A DNA stretch of 14,621 nt, taken from an uncultured Clostridium sp. GTDB taxonomy: Bacteria > Bacillota > Clostridia > TANB77 > CAG-508. Position 1 is the stretch's first letter; each line of letters starts with the position of its first letter. Shown here piece by piece: positions 1 to 7,941 of the stretch. The notes under the pieces were generated by a model, which was not told where the DNA came from, ran no database searches, and saw only the letters and a list, made by a program, of their open reading frames with translations. The translations under genes and the position numbers were made by a program. The stretch is taken from assembly GCA_900554175.1 (NCBI GenBank), contig USGK01000032.1, positions 1-14,621 on the forward strand. Reading direction: 5' to 3'.

Positions 1-51
1 AAATAAAAATAAAATAAAATAAAAATAATAAATATTTGGAGGAGAGAAAAA

Positions 52-3000
52 TTGGGGTTAAGAATTATTTATGGGAAATCAGGAACAGGAAAAAGTGAAT
101 ATATATATAAAGAAATAAATGAAAGAATAAAAAATAATGAAGATAATAAAATATATATAATTACTCCAGAACAATTTTCTTTTACTGCTGAGAAAAATTT
201 AATGAAAGGAAAAAAGTCAATTATAAATGCAGAAGTTCTTACATTTAAAAGAATGGCATATAGGGTATTAAGTGAGGTTGGTGGAGTTATAAACAAAAAT
301 TTATCAAAATGTGGAAAAGCTATGCTGATTTATTCAATTTTACAATCGCAAAAAAAGAATCTGATTTATTTGAATAAAAATGATGAAAATATAGACTTGA
401 GTTTAAGGACTATTACGGAATTAAAAAAACACGGAATTAGTATTGAGGATTTAGAAAATGAAATTTTGAATGTTAAAGATTATAATTTAAAAATAAAATT
501 AAATGACATGATTTTAATATATAAAAAATTTGAAGAAAAAATAAATAATAAATATTTAGATGATACTGATTTATTAGCAAATTTGGAAGAAAAAATAGAA
601 AAGAGTACAATTTTTAATAATTCAATTATTTACATAGATGAATTTTCGGGATTTACTAAACAAGAATTAGATATTATAAATAAATTATTAAAATTATGTA
701 AGTTGGTAACAATTACATTTGTAATTGATGATGTTAATTTAAATTCTAATCCTAATACTGATATTTTTTATCCGAATAAATTAACTTTATCCAAAATATT
801 AAATTTAATAGAAAAAAATGAGAAAATTGAGTTAATTAATTTAAATGTTCCATATAGATTTAAAAATAATGAATTAATTTTTATGGAAAATAATTTATAT
901 AATAAAAAAATAAATATTTACAAAAACAAAATAAAAAATATTAATTTATTTTTGGCTAAAAATTATTATTCAGAAATTGAGTATGTTGCAAAAAAAATTA
1001 TGTATTTGGTGAAAAATAATAATTATAGATTTAATGAATGTGCAATTATTACTAAAAATATAAATCAATATTCTTCTTTAATAAAAGCAATTTTTTCTAA
1101 ATATGATATACCTGTATTTATTGATGAAAATAAAGATGTAAATCAAAATGCAATAATAAAATATTTTTTATCTATTTTTGAAGTATTAAATAAAAACTAT
1201 TCTTATGAATCAATGTTTAATTATTTAAAAAGTGGTTTTGTTGATATAGAAGAAGATGAAATTTTTGAACTTGAAAATTATTGTATTAAATATGATATAA
1301 AAAATAATAAATGGAATAATGATTTTATTTATGGAATTAATGAAAAAAATAAGGAAAAAATTGAAAAATTAAATATTTTAAGAAAAAAAATAATTACCCC
1401 TTTTAATGAATTAAAAAAGAAAATAATACAAGAAAAAAATACAAAGAATATAGCCAGACAAATTTATTTATTTTTAATTGAACAAAAAATTGATGAGAGA
1501 ATTTTATGTGAAATAAATAAATTAAAAAGTGAAAATAATTTCGAATTAGCTTCAGAATATAATGAGACTTTAAAAATTATAATTGATATTTTAGATCAAA
1601 TTGTTTTAATTTTTGATGAAGATGAAATGTCAATAGACAAATTTTATAAGATAATAAAAATAGGATTTAAAAATAGTTCATTTGGAAAGATACCTGCTAC
1701 ACAAGATGTAGTAATTGTAGGAGATATTAATAGGTCTAAAACCCATTCAGTTAAAGCATCATTTATAATAGGTATAAATGATGGAGTTTTTCCAAGTGTT
1801 AATAAGAATGAAGGTTTTTTTAATGATACGGATAGGGACTTTTTAAAAGATGAGGGAATAGAACTTGCGAAAGGAACATTGGAAAATCTGTATGATGAAA
1901 ATTTAAATATATATAAAGCATTTACTGTTTCAGAAGAGAATATATTTTTGTCATATGTTTCATCAGATAACGATGGAAAATCTTTGAGACCGTCTATGCT
2001 TATTACAAGAATTAAAAAAATATTTCCTAATTTAATAGAAAAAAATGATATTTTAGATAATAATGAAGATAGTAAAAAGGAAATAATTTCAGAAAAACAA
2101 TTATATGAAAATTTAATTAATAAAATAAGTAATTTGAATGAGAAAGAATTTATAAAAAATAAATGGAATAATATTTTAAAATATTATTATGATAGAATTG
2201 AATATAAAAATAAATTAATTGATAATTTAAACTATATTAATTATTCTTTTTTGCCAGATAAAATAAAATTAGAAAATATACAAAAATTATATGGAAAAAA
2301 AATAATTACTAGCGTTTCGAAATTAGAAAAATATAGATCATGTCCATTTTCATATTTTTTACAATATGAATTAAGATTAAAAGAAAAAGAAGAATTCAAA
2401 ATTCAAAGTTTAGATACAGGTTCATTTATGCATGATGTTATTGATAAGTTTTTTTATAATTTGAATTTAGATAATAAAAAAATAAATGAAATCGAAGATG
2501 AATATATTGAAATGATAGTTAATAAAATAATTGATGAAAAATTACAAAATAATAAAACTTATATTTTTAATGCAAAAGAAAAGTATAAGTTGTTAGTCGA
2601 AAGATTAAAAAGAATTATTATAAAATCATTAAAATATATTATCAATACATTGAAATATAGTGAGTTTGAAGTTTTAGGTACTGAAGTTGAATTTGGAGAT
2701 GGAAAAAAGTATGAGCCAATAAAATTTAAACTTAAAGATGGTACAGATTTAGAAATTATAGGAAAGATTGATAGAATAGATATAGCAAAAGATGAAAGTA
2801 ATAATTATGTAAGAATAATCGATTATAAATCTTCTGTGAAGAATATTGATTTTAGTAATATTTACGGAGGACTTCAATTACAGCTTATTACTTATTTAGA
2901 TGCTGTTTGTAAATTGGAGGATTTTATTCCAGCTGGTGTTTTATATTTTAATTTATTAGAACAAATGATTAAATCAAATAAAAAATTAACAGAAGAAGAA

Positions 3001-3408
3001 ATAGAAGAAAAGATTAGAAATAATTTTAAGATGAAAGGCTTAATACTTGCGGATGTCAAAGTAGCAAAAATGCATGATAAAACACTGGATAATAGTTCAT
3101 ATTCAAGAATAATTCCTGCTTATATAGATAAAGAGGGAACTTTGGCTCCAAAGAAAAGTAGCATAGCTACTAGAGAACAATTTGAACTGTTACAAAATTA
3201 TATTAATAAAACAATTAAGGAAATTGCAGTTGAAATTTTAAGTGGAAATATAGAGTTGAAGCCATATTATAAAAATAAAAAAACACCATGTGAATTTTGT
3301 TCATATAAAAATATGTGTGGATTTAACTCAGGTATATGTAAATCTAAATATAGATTTATTCAAAATTATTCTAAAGATGAGATTTTTGAAAAAATAAAAA
3401 ATGAATAA
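52..3408 (+). CDS. addB: ATP-dependent helicase/deoxyribonuclease subunit B (AddB)
   Basis: AddB is one half of the AddAB (RexAB) helicase-nuclease that resects double-strand DNA breaks up to Chi sites and prepares ends for RecA. The 1118-aa protein is close to the usual clostridial/bacillar length. Seen: an N-terminal Walker A loop GKSGTGKS at residues 8-15; a C-terminal RecB-like nuclease domain with GKIDRID at 904-910 and the catalytic DYKSS at 924-928; and the four iron-sulfur cysteines in the family arrangement, C764 before the nuclease core and C1080, C1083 and C1089 (CX2CX5C) after it. The start is TTG, chosen because GGAGGAGAG lies 5-7 bases upstream and the Walker loop follows at once. 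The gene is extremely A+T-rich, especially in its poorly conserved middle. The partner gene addA is not the next gene downstream, which is unusual; it may lie before the window. Only A/T-rich sequence precedes it, and no promoter can be supported there. Confidence 0.96.
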   Translation: MGLRIIYGKSGTGKSEYIYKEINERIKNNEDNKIYIITPEQFSFTAEKNLMKGKKSIINAEVLTFKRMAYRVLSEVGGVINKNLSKCGKAMLIYSILQSQKKNLIYLNKNDENIDLSLRTITELKKHGISIEDLENEILNVKDYNLKIKLNDMILIYKKFEEKINNKYLDDTDLLANLEEKIEKSTIFNNSIIYIDEFSGFTKQELDIINKLLKLCKLVTITFVIDDVNLNSNPNTDIFYPNKLTLSKILNLIEKNEKIELINLNVPYRFKNNELIFMENNLYNKKINIYKNKIKNINLFLAKNYYSEIEYVAKKIMYLVKNNNYRFNECAIITKNINQYSSLIKAIFSKYDIPVFIDENKDVNQNAIIKYFLSIFEVLNKNYSYESMFNYLKSGFVDIEEDEIFELENYCIKYDIKNNKWNNDFIYGINEKNKEKIEKLNILRKKIITPFNELKKKIIQEKNTKNIARQIYLFLIEQKIDERILCEINKLKSENNFELASEYNETLKIIIDILDQIVLIFDEDEMSIDKFYKIIKIGFKNSSFGKIPATQDVVIVGDINRSKTHSVKASFIIGINDGVFPSVNKNEGFFNDTDRDFLKDEGIELAKGTLENLYDENLNIYKAFTVSEENIFLSYVSSDNDGKSLRPSMLITRIKKIFPNLIEKNDILDNNEDSKKEIISEKQLYENLINKISNLNEKEFIKNKWNNILKYYYDRIEYKNKLIDNLNYINYSFLPDKIKLENIQKLYGKKIITSVSKLEKYRSCPFSYFLQYELRLKEKEEFKIQSLDTGSFMHDVIDKFFYNLNLDNKKINEIEDEYIEMIVNKIIDEKLQNNKTYIFNAKEKYKLLVERLKRIIIKSLKYIINTLKYSEFEVLGTEVEFGDGKKYEPIKFKLKDGTDLEIIGKIDRIDIAKDESNNYVRIIDYKSSVKNIDFSNIYGGLQLQLITYLDAVCKLEDFIPAGVLYFNLLEQMIKSNKKLTEEEIEEKIRNNFKMKGLILADVKVAKMHDKTLDNSSYSRIIPAYIDKEGTLAPKKSSIATREQFELLQNYINKTIKEIAVEILSGNIELKPYYKNKKTPCEFCSYKNMCGFNSGICKSKYRFIQNYSKDEIFEKIKNE

Positions 3409-3488
3409 TACTATATTATTTATATATTAATATTAGATAAAAAAATTAATTAAATAATAATATAATATTAAAAATATTAGGAGTATAT

Positions 3489-4319
3489 ATGGATTTATCG
3501 AATGAAAATATAATTCATAAAAAAGATAAAGGTTTTGAATATTTACAATTTAGAAAATTAAATCAATATTCAAATTTAATTTCTCATGCATATAGTTTGG
3601 GAATTAATATAAATTTTAGAACATCAAGGATAAATGGAATTTTGCCAGAAGAGGAGTTCCTTAAGACGATTAATAATTATAAAAAATTATGTAAGTGTTT
3701 AAATTTAGATTATGAAAATATTGTAAAAACAGAACAAAGACATACGGATAATGTTAAAATTGTTAATTTAAAAAAAGATAGTTTCGAAGATAATTTAGAA
3801 ATTGCTAAAAAAACGGATGCTTTAATTACAAATAAAAAAGATATTATTTTGTCTACTACAAATGCAGATTGTATTTTAATGATTGTGTTTGATCCTATAA
3901 AAAAAGTTATTGCTAATATACATTCAGGATGGAGAGGTACAATAAAAAGAATATCTGTAAAGACTATTGAAAAGATGAAGGAAACTTACGGGTGCAATCC
4001 AAGAGATATAATTTGTTGTATATGTCCCAGTATTAGAAAATGTCACTTTGAAGTAGATGAAGATGTTTATAAAATGTTTTATAATGAATTTAAGGACTTG
4101 GAAGAAATAGAAAATATAATAGAAAAGAATTTAAATAAAGGAAAATGGAACATAGATACTGTATTAATAAATAAAATAATATTAAGAGATGCCGGATTAT
4201 TAGAAAAAAATATTGTTGATAGTAAATTATGTTCTGTATGCAATAAAGAATATATACATTCTTTCAGAGTGGAAAAAGAAGGATACGGTTTGGAGACAGC
4301 ATTAATAAGTTTAATATAA
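3489..4319 (+). CDS. pgeF: Peptidoglycan editing factor / polyphenol oxidase family protein (YfiH/YlmD family)
   Basis: Member of the PgeF (YfiH, YlmD, LACC1) family. These cytosolic enzymes have been described as laccase-like oxidases, as purine nucleoside-processing enzymes, and in E. coli as an editing factor that prevents mis-incorporation of residues into peptidoglycan precursors. The 276-aa length is normal. The metal and active-site residues expected for the family are visible: H85 in EQRHTD, C128 in NADC, and H145 in HSGWRGT, followed by the conserved CICPSI and HFEVDEDV segments. The C-terminal pair in LCSVCNKEY also fits. The ATG is preceded by TAGGAG at 3478-3483 with a 5-base gap. 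It follows addB by 80 bases of pure A/T-rich spacer and could be co-transcribed with it. It shares the very low GC of addB. The family is certain; the exact in vivo substrate is not deducible here. Confidence 0.93.
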   Translation: MDLSNENIIHKKDKGFEYLQFRKLNQYSNLISHAYSLGININFRTSRINGILPEEEFLKTINNYKKLCKCLNLDYENIVKTEQRHTDNVKIVNLKKDSFEDNLEIAKKTDALITNKKDIILSTTNADCILMIVFDPIKKVIANIHSGWRGTIKRISVKTIEKMKETYGCNPRDIICCICPSIRKCHFEVDEDVYKMFYNEFKDLEEIENIIEKNLNKGKWNIDTVLINKIILRDAGLLEKNIVDSKLCSVCNKEYIHSFRVEKEGYGLETALISLI

Positions 4320-4369
4320 AAAAAATGAAAATTTTAAAAAAGACCTATAATAAATTTTTTTAAAAAATG

Positions 4370-4398
4370 TTGTAAAAAATATATTTATGTAGTAAAAT
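4370..4398 (+). promoter_or_regulatory. Predicted sigma-A promoter of the glycosidase gene
   Basis: A -35 box TTGTAA (4370-4375), a 17-base spacer and a -10 box TAAAAT (4393-4398) lie 40 bases before the ATG at 4438. The match is good (4/6 and 5/6) with ideal spacing, but the region is A/T-rich enough that chance matches occur. Confidence 0.55.
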
Positions 4399-4437
4399 TA
4401 AAATAAGTGAAAAATTTAATGTAAAAGGAAGAATAAA

Positions 4438-5541
4438 ATGAGTCAAATATTAAAGGAAAGAGATGAATTAAAATATACAGAAAGCAACAAAAGCAAAAGA
4501 AAAGGAAAAAAGAAAAAAAGTGTTATTAAGAAGATAATTATAGTTTTATTGATATTAATGATTTTAGGTGGAGGAACTCTAGCTTTTTTATTGTATGGAC
4601 CATATAGTGGTTTTAGAGAGTGGTATATAACTTCTGCTATGACAACAATGACACACCAATGGCTTGCTTATTTATTTTATGATGATGATACAATTAATGA
4701 AGTATTAGGAAAAAATAGAGTTGATGAGATAGAAGAAGATACTGACTTAAATACAATAGTAATATCTTCTGAAGAAAAGAAAGAAACTAAATATGAAAAC
4801 GAATATGAAAAGCAAATCCTAGAGAAAGATGAAGGAAATAATGATTATAAAATAATTGAAATTTCGGGAAAAGGATATAAGGGTTATCTAGCTGCAATAT
4901 ATGATCCATCTAAAATACATACACTTGTAACTGCAAAATTAGGTAAGTCAGGACAGTATTTAACAACTATGGCAAAAGATAATAAAGCAAAAATTGCTAT
5001 AAATGGTGGTGGATTTGAAGATCCAAATCATAATAGTAATGGTGCAAATCCACTGGGAGTTACATATTCAAAAGGAAAAAAAATTACAGCTTATGAATAT
5101 TTAGGAAGTGGTGGAATAATTGGATTCAATAATGAAAATAAATTAGTACTTTCTACAAATTGTACAAAATCTTATGCGGAATCTGCCAATATAAGAGATT
5201 GTGTTACATGTGGCCCATTTTTAATTGTTAACGGTAAGGCTTCAAAGGTTGTTGGAAATGGTGGTTGGGGTACAGCACCACGTTCTGCTATAGGACAAAG
5301 AAAAGATGGTATAGTATTGTTTTTAGCTATAGATGGAAGAACTTTAAAAAATCCTGGTGCAGATATGGATGATTTAATTGAAATTATGCAAAGATATGGT
5401 GCATACACAGCTGCAAATTTAGATGGAGGGACATCAACAGCTTTAGTTGTAAATTATAAATTGATAAATGATCCTATTGATAGTACAGGAGCACATAAAA
5501 CAAGATTTATTTCAACAGGATTTGGACTTTTAGATGAATAA
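4438..5541 (+). CDS. Membrane-anchored phosphodiester glycosidase (NAGPA domain) protein
   Basis: Protein of 367 aa. Residues 1-32 are lysine-rich and cytosolic, with a run of basic residues at 20-32. A single transmembrane segment follows at about 33-53 (signal anchor), then an extracytoplasmic part. The C-terminal half, about 150-367, is a phosphodiester glycosidase domain (NAGPA, PF09992/DUF2233 type). Recognisable family blocks are NGGGFEDP starting at N189, CGPFLIVNGK starting at C258, PRSAIGQR at 281-288 and LDGGTSTALV around D329. The human relative removes GlcNAc from a phosphodiester-linked mannose 6-phosphate; bacterial relatives are often annotated vaguely as exopolysaccharide proteins. 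A role in trimming phosphodiester-linked sugars of wall or surface polymers is inference. C255 and C258 (CVTC) might form a disulfide. The ATG has AAGGAAG six bases upstream. The gene has its own promoter and a strong terminator, so it is a one-gene unit. Confidence 0.88.
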   Translation: MSQILKERDELKYTESNKSKRKGKKKKSVIKKIIIVLLILMILGGGTLAFLLYGPYSGFREWYITSAMTTMTHQWLAYLFYDDDTINEVLGKNRVDEIEEDTDLNTIVISSEEKKETKYENEYEKQILEKDEGNNDYKIIEISGKGYKGYLAAIYDPSKIHTLVTAKLGKSGQYLTTMAKDNKAKIAINGGGFEDPNHNSNGANPLGVTYSKGKKITAYEYLGSGGIIGFNNENKLVLSTNCTKSYAESANIRDCVTCGPFLIVNGKASKVVGNGGWGTAPRSAIGQRKDGIVLFLAIDGRTLKNPGADMDDLIEIMQRYGAYTAANLDGGTSTALVVNYKLINDPIDSTGAHKTRFISTGFGLLDE

Positions 5542-5585
5542 TATATATGTATAAAGTATTATTTAAATTGTATTTAAATAAAATT

Positions 5586-5616
5586 AAAAAAATCCATAAA
5601 AACTATGGATTTTTTT
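5586..5616 (+). terminator. Rho-independent terminator after the glycosidase gene
   Basis: A perfect 13-bp inverted repeat (arms 5586-5598 and 5604-5616) with a 5-base loop AAAAC. The stem core is ATCCATA/TATGGAT, flanked by seven A on the left and seven T on the right. The A-run before and T-run after would also allow termination of - strand transcripts. Confidence 0.9.
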
Positions 5617-5625
5617 CTATTTACC

Positions 5626-5634
5626 TGATATAAT
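5626..5634 (+). promoter_or_regulatory. Extended -10 promoter of the J-domain gene
   Basis: TGATATAAT, an extended -10 element (TGn plus perfect TATAAT), sits 10 bases after the terminator and about 30 bases before the ATG at 5665. No good -35 box is present at the right distance: that position lies in the terminator stem (TGGATT). The extended -10 is therefore probably what carries recognition. Transcription would start near 5641. Confidence 0.65.
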
Positions 5635-5664
5635 AAATTCACTTAAGATTTGGAGAGGATAAAA

Positions 5665-6561
5665 ATGATATTTAAAGATTATTACAAAATATTATCACTA
5701 GAGACAAATAAAGTATCTTCAGAACAAATAAAAAATGCATATAGAATTGCTGCTAAAAAAAATCATCCCGATGTAAATATTGGAGATAAAATGGCTGAAG
5801 AGAAAATAAAGGATATCAATGAAGCTTATAGAGTACTTTCAAATCAATCAACTAAAAGAAAATATGACAGAATGTGGGTTAGTAATGTAGGAAGAAGTAA
5901 GAGAAAAAAGATTGAAGAAAGTAACCGAGGATCTGAATCTATTTTTAGTGACTTTTTTAATATGTTTTTTGGAAATGCAGATCTATTGAAAGATAAAGAT
6001 TCAAATAGGGTTGAACAGATTCCGTCTAGAGGGCAAAATATAGAGACAAGTATTGATTTAGAAATTGAAGAAGCATTTTATGGCTTAGATAAAAAAATTT
6101 CGTTACGAAATTTGGATGGAAAGGACAAAACATTTAATGTAACCATACCAGCAGGAATAAAAAATGGAGAAAAAATAAGATTAATTGGTCAAGGTAAAAA
6201 AGGTATTGCTGGAGGTAAAAATGGTGATCTTATCATAAAAGTAAATATATTGAATAATGATAAATTTACATTAAAAGGAAATGACTTATATACAAAATTA
6301 TATTTAACTCCTTGGGAAGCAGCATTAGGAACTAAATTGAAAATAGATTCAATTGATGAAGTTATTGATGTGGACATTGAAAGCGGTTCTCAAACTGGAA
6401 AAGTTATAACATTCCCTAAGAAGGGATATAAATTAACTGATGGTAACAGGGGAAATCTTAATGTTGAATTTAAGATAGAAATACCAAATAAATTGTCAAA
6501 TGAAGAAAAAAAATTATTTGAAGAATTGAGTAATGTTTCAAATTTTAATCCTAGAAATTAA
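5665..6561 (+). CDS. J-domain co-chaperone without zinc finger (CbpA/DnaJ class II type)
   Basis: Protein of 298 aa. Residues 1-70 are a J domain with the HPD motif at 34-36, which stimulates the ATPase of an Hsp70 partner. A short linker follows (about 75-120) with a phenylalanine-rich patch DFFNMFFGN near 96-104 in place of a long G/F region. Residues 122-298 form the two-lobed DnaJ substrate-binding domain; TIPAGIKNGEKIRLIGQG is typical of lobe I. The four CXXCXGXG zinc repeats of canonical DnaJ are absent, so this is a class II protein, not the main dnaK-operon DnaJ. Neither dnaK nor grpE is nearby. An in-frame TTG at 5650 could extend the ORF by five codons, but it overlaps the ribosome binding site GGAGAGG (5652-5658). 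The ATG at 5665, six bases after that site, is chosen. Only eight bases separate its stop from the next promoter, with no terminator, so read-through into the coupling-ATPase cassette is likely. Confidence 0.9.
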   Translation: MIFKDYYKILSLETNKVSSEQIKNAYRIAAKKNHPDVNIGDKMAEEKIKDINEAYRVLSNQSTKRKYDRMWVSNVGRSKRKKIEESNRGSESIFSDFFNMFFGNADLLKDKDSNRVEQIPSRGQNIETSIDLEIEEAFYGLDKKISLRNLDGKDKTFNVTIPAGIKNGEKIRLIGQGKKGIAGGKNGDLIIKVNILNNDKFTLKGNDLYTKLYLTPWEAALGTKLKIDSIDEVIDVDIESGSQTGKVITFPKKGYKLTDGNRGNLNVEFKIEIPNKLSNEEKKLFEELSNVSNFNPRN

Positions 6562-6569
6562 TAAAAGTG

Positions 6570-6598
6570 TTGACATAAGGCAAAAAAGATGCTAAAAT
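6570..6598 (+). promoter_or_regulatory. Strong sigma-A promoter of the coupling-ATPase cassette
   Basis: Perfect -35 TTGACA (6570-6575), a 17-base spacer and -10 TAAAAT (6593-6598). This is the best promoter in the window and begins eight bases after the J-domain gene ends. It overlaps an in-frame ATG at 6600, which therefore cannot be the start of the following gene on this transcript (expected +1 near 6605). Confidence 0.8.
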
Positions 6599-6662
6599 TA
6601 TGTTAATTGATGCACAAAAGATAAACTATGGGTTAAAAAACATAGAAAGAGAGGTAAAAAAT

Positions 6663-7193
6663 ATGGAATCTTGGCAAGGAAAACACTTTAGTATAACTGA
6701 TCCTAAAGGAGTTAAAACAGTAATATATGAAGTTTATGTGACAAAGAAAGAATTTTTAGACAAATATCCAAAATATACTGTTGAAAGATTAAATTATACC
6801 GAAGAGTTGAGAGGAGAGTTAAGTAGAAAAACTTTTTATGTGGAGGACCCACAGAAAGAAGGAAATCAACTCGTAATTCTTTCTTTTGCTAAAGATAAAG
6901 TTGTTATAAATACAGGGTTACTTCAAGGGGATGAAGTAAAAATAACAAAGAATCCAATGCCATTAAAATTCAATACACTTTATTCAGAAAAAACAGAGGT
7001 ATTTAAGAATTTTATGTATACACCCAATCTAAAAAGATCTATTTCAATTATAGATCCTGAAACTACGGAAGAGATAAAACCAGTACTTTATTTTGATGAA
7101 GAATCTAATGAAGTAAAGGGAAAATGTAAATTAAAACCATACAAATCTTATTTTACATTTGAAATAAGAGAAAAAAATAAGGAGGAGCTATAA
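6663..7193 (+). CDS. Uncharacterised 176-aa soluble protein, first gene of coupling-ATPase cassette
   Basis: I do not recognise this protein. From the chosen start it has 176 aa (MESWQGKHFS...) with no signal peptide or transmembrane segment. Alternating short polar and hydrophobic stretches suggest mostly beta structure, with two similar-looking halves possible (about 1-95 and 96-176). It has a single cysteine and no evident catalytic motif. The ORF is open back to an ATG at 6600, but that codon touches the -10 box and lacks a ribosome binding site. The ATG at 6663 has AGAGAGG (6648-6654) eight bases upstream and is the supported start. Its stop TAA is one base before the next gene's ATG, so it is translationally linked to the 81-aa protein and then the VirD4-like ATPase. 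A role as an accessory factor of that ATPase is inference from position only. Confidence 0.8.
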   Translation: MESWQGKHFSITDPKGVKTVIYEVYVTKKEFLDKYPKYTVERLNYTEELRGELSRKTFYVEDPQKEGNQLVILSFAKDKVVINTGLLQGDEVKITKNPMPLKFNTLYSEKTEVFKNFMYTPNLKRSISIIDPETTEEIKPVLYFDEESNEVKGKCKLKPYKSYFTFEIREKNKEEL

Positions 7194-7194
7194 T

Positions 7195-7440
7195 ATGGCT
7201 AAAGTATGCAAAAAAGATGAAGTGGATTATAGAGAAAGACCTGCTGATAATAATGCTAAATTTGATATTACAGGATGTACTGTAGAAATTATGGAACCAT
7301 CAAAAGGTAAAAATGAGATTTTTAATGAAGAAGAATATGGAAAAAAGTCATCACCTTTAAGTACAGACTTAATTAAAGGAGCTATAATTCAAGCATATGA
7401 TGGTGGACTAAAAATTAACAAAGACGAAAATCAAAAATAA
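7195..7440 (+). CDS. Uncharacterised 81-aa protein, second gene of coupling-ATPase cassette
   Basis: Small soluble protein, not recognised. It is charged and hydrophilic, with no membrane segment. Two cysteines (in KVCKK and TGCTVE) are spaced too far apart to suggest a zinc finger. The middle is acidic (EIFNEEEYGKK) and the C-terminal third looks helical (LSTDLIKGAIIQAYDGG). It is very probably real: an excellent AAGGAGG site at 7178-7185 lies inside the end of the previous gene, the ATG follows the previous stop by one base, and the gene is tightly packed before the ATPase gene. Small acidic proteins next to coupling ATPases can be adaptors or substrates, but nothing in the sequence proves that. 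Confidence 0.75.
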   Translation: MAKVCKKDEVDYRERPADNNAKFDITGCTVEIMEPSKGKNEIFNEEEYGKKSSPLSTDLIKGAIIQAYDGGLKINKDENQK

Positions 7441-7461
7441 ACTAAAGAGTAGGTGAAAAAA

Positions 7462-7941
7462 ATGAATTATAAACTAGAAGGAGCAATAAAGAAAAATAAA
7501 AGTAAGTTTATAGTAGTAGCTATACTATGGCTAATTTTAGCCATAGTATTTGTTGTACCTATTACATATGCCCTTTGCAGAGCTAGTGCATTAAATCAAG
7601 GACTAACAGATGTTATACAATATTTTACTGAAGCTGTTGGAAGTCCGTTTGCAATTCTTCGTGTACTTGTAAAAAAAGGATTAATTGGAAATTTATTTAA
7701 AAATTTATTTGGATTTACATTGGTATATATTGTAATATTTCTAATTGGTTTTTTAAAATCAGCACCTAAAGATAGATATAATGACATTGAACATGGATCA
7801 AGCGATTGGAGCGAACATGGAGAACAATATAAAATATTAAGCAAAAAGCAAGGAATTGTTTTGGCTGAAAATAATTATTTGCCTGTAGACAAAAAAGGAA
7901 ATGTTAATGTGATGGTAATTGGACGGATCAGGTTCTGGTAA
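7462..7941 (+). pseudogene. VirD4/TraG-type coupling ATPase, N-terminal part cut off by a frameshift
   Basis: This is the N-terminal piece of a type IV coupling protein whose remainder continues in the next frame. Two transmembrane helices at about 16-38 and 82-98 form the membrane anchor typical of VirD4/TraG. A linker (GSSDWSEHGEQYKILS) characteristic of Gram-positive TraG/TrsK-like proteins follows, then the strand NVMVIG that leads into the Walker A loop. After G154 the frame runs into RIRFW and stops. Removing one base at about 7924 restores VIGGSGSGKST and a 666-aa protein. A GTG at 7453 is in frame, but it forms part of the binding site AGGTG. The ATG at 7462 is the better start. Alone, this piece would be a membrane stub without ATPase activity. 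Confidence 0.8.

Noticed and set aside
69..296. Minus-strand ORFs (69-296, 5172-5408, 6189-6377, 7596-7844)
   Set aside because: Each lies wholly inside a well-supported + strand gene, lacks a ribosome binding site and reads as shadow translation.
3409..3488. TATAAT at 3461-3466 as a promoter for pgeF
   Set aside because: No acceptable -35 box at 16-18 bases, and the spacer is nearly pure A/T, so TATAAT by chance is likely.
4332..4365. A/T-only inverted repeat (10-bp arms 4332-4341 and 4356-4365) after pgeF as a terminator
   Set aside because: The stem contains no G-C pair, the loop is 14 bases, and such repeats are expected by chance in this composition.
7915..7941. Classical programmed frameshift site at the ATPase break
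   Set aside because: No slippery heptamer, no early stop codon at the shift point, and no strong pseudoknot or internal Shine-Dalgarno seen. Kept only as a possibility in the findings.
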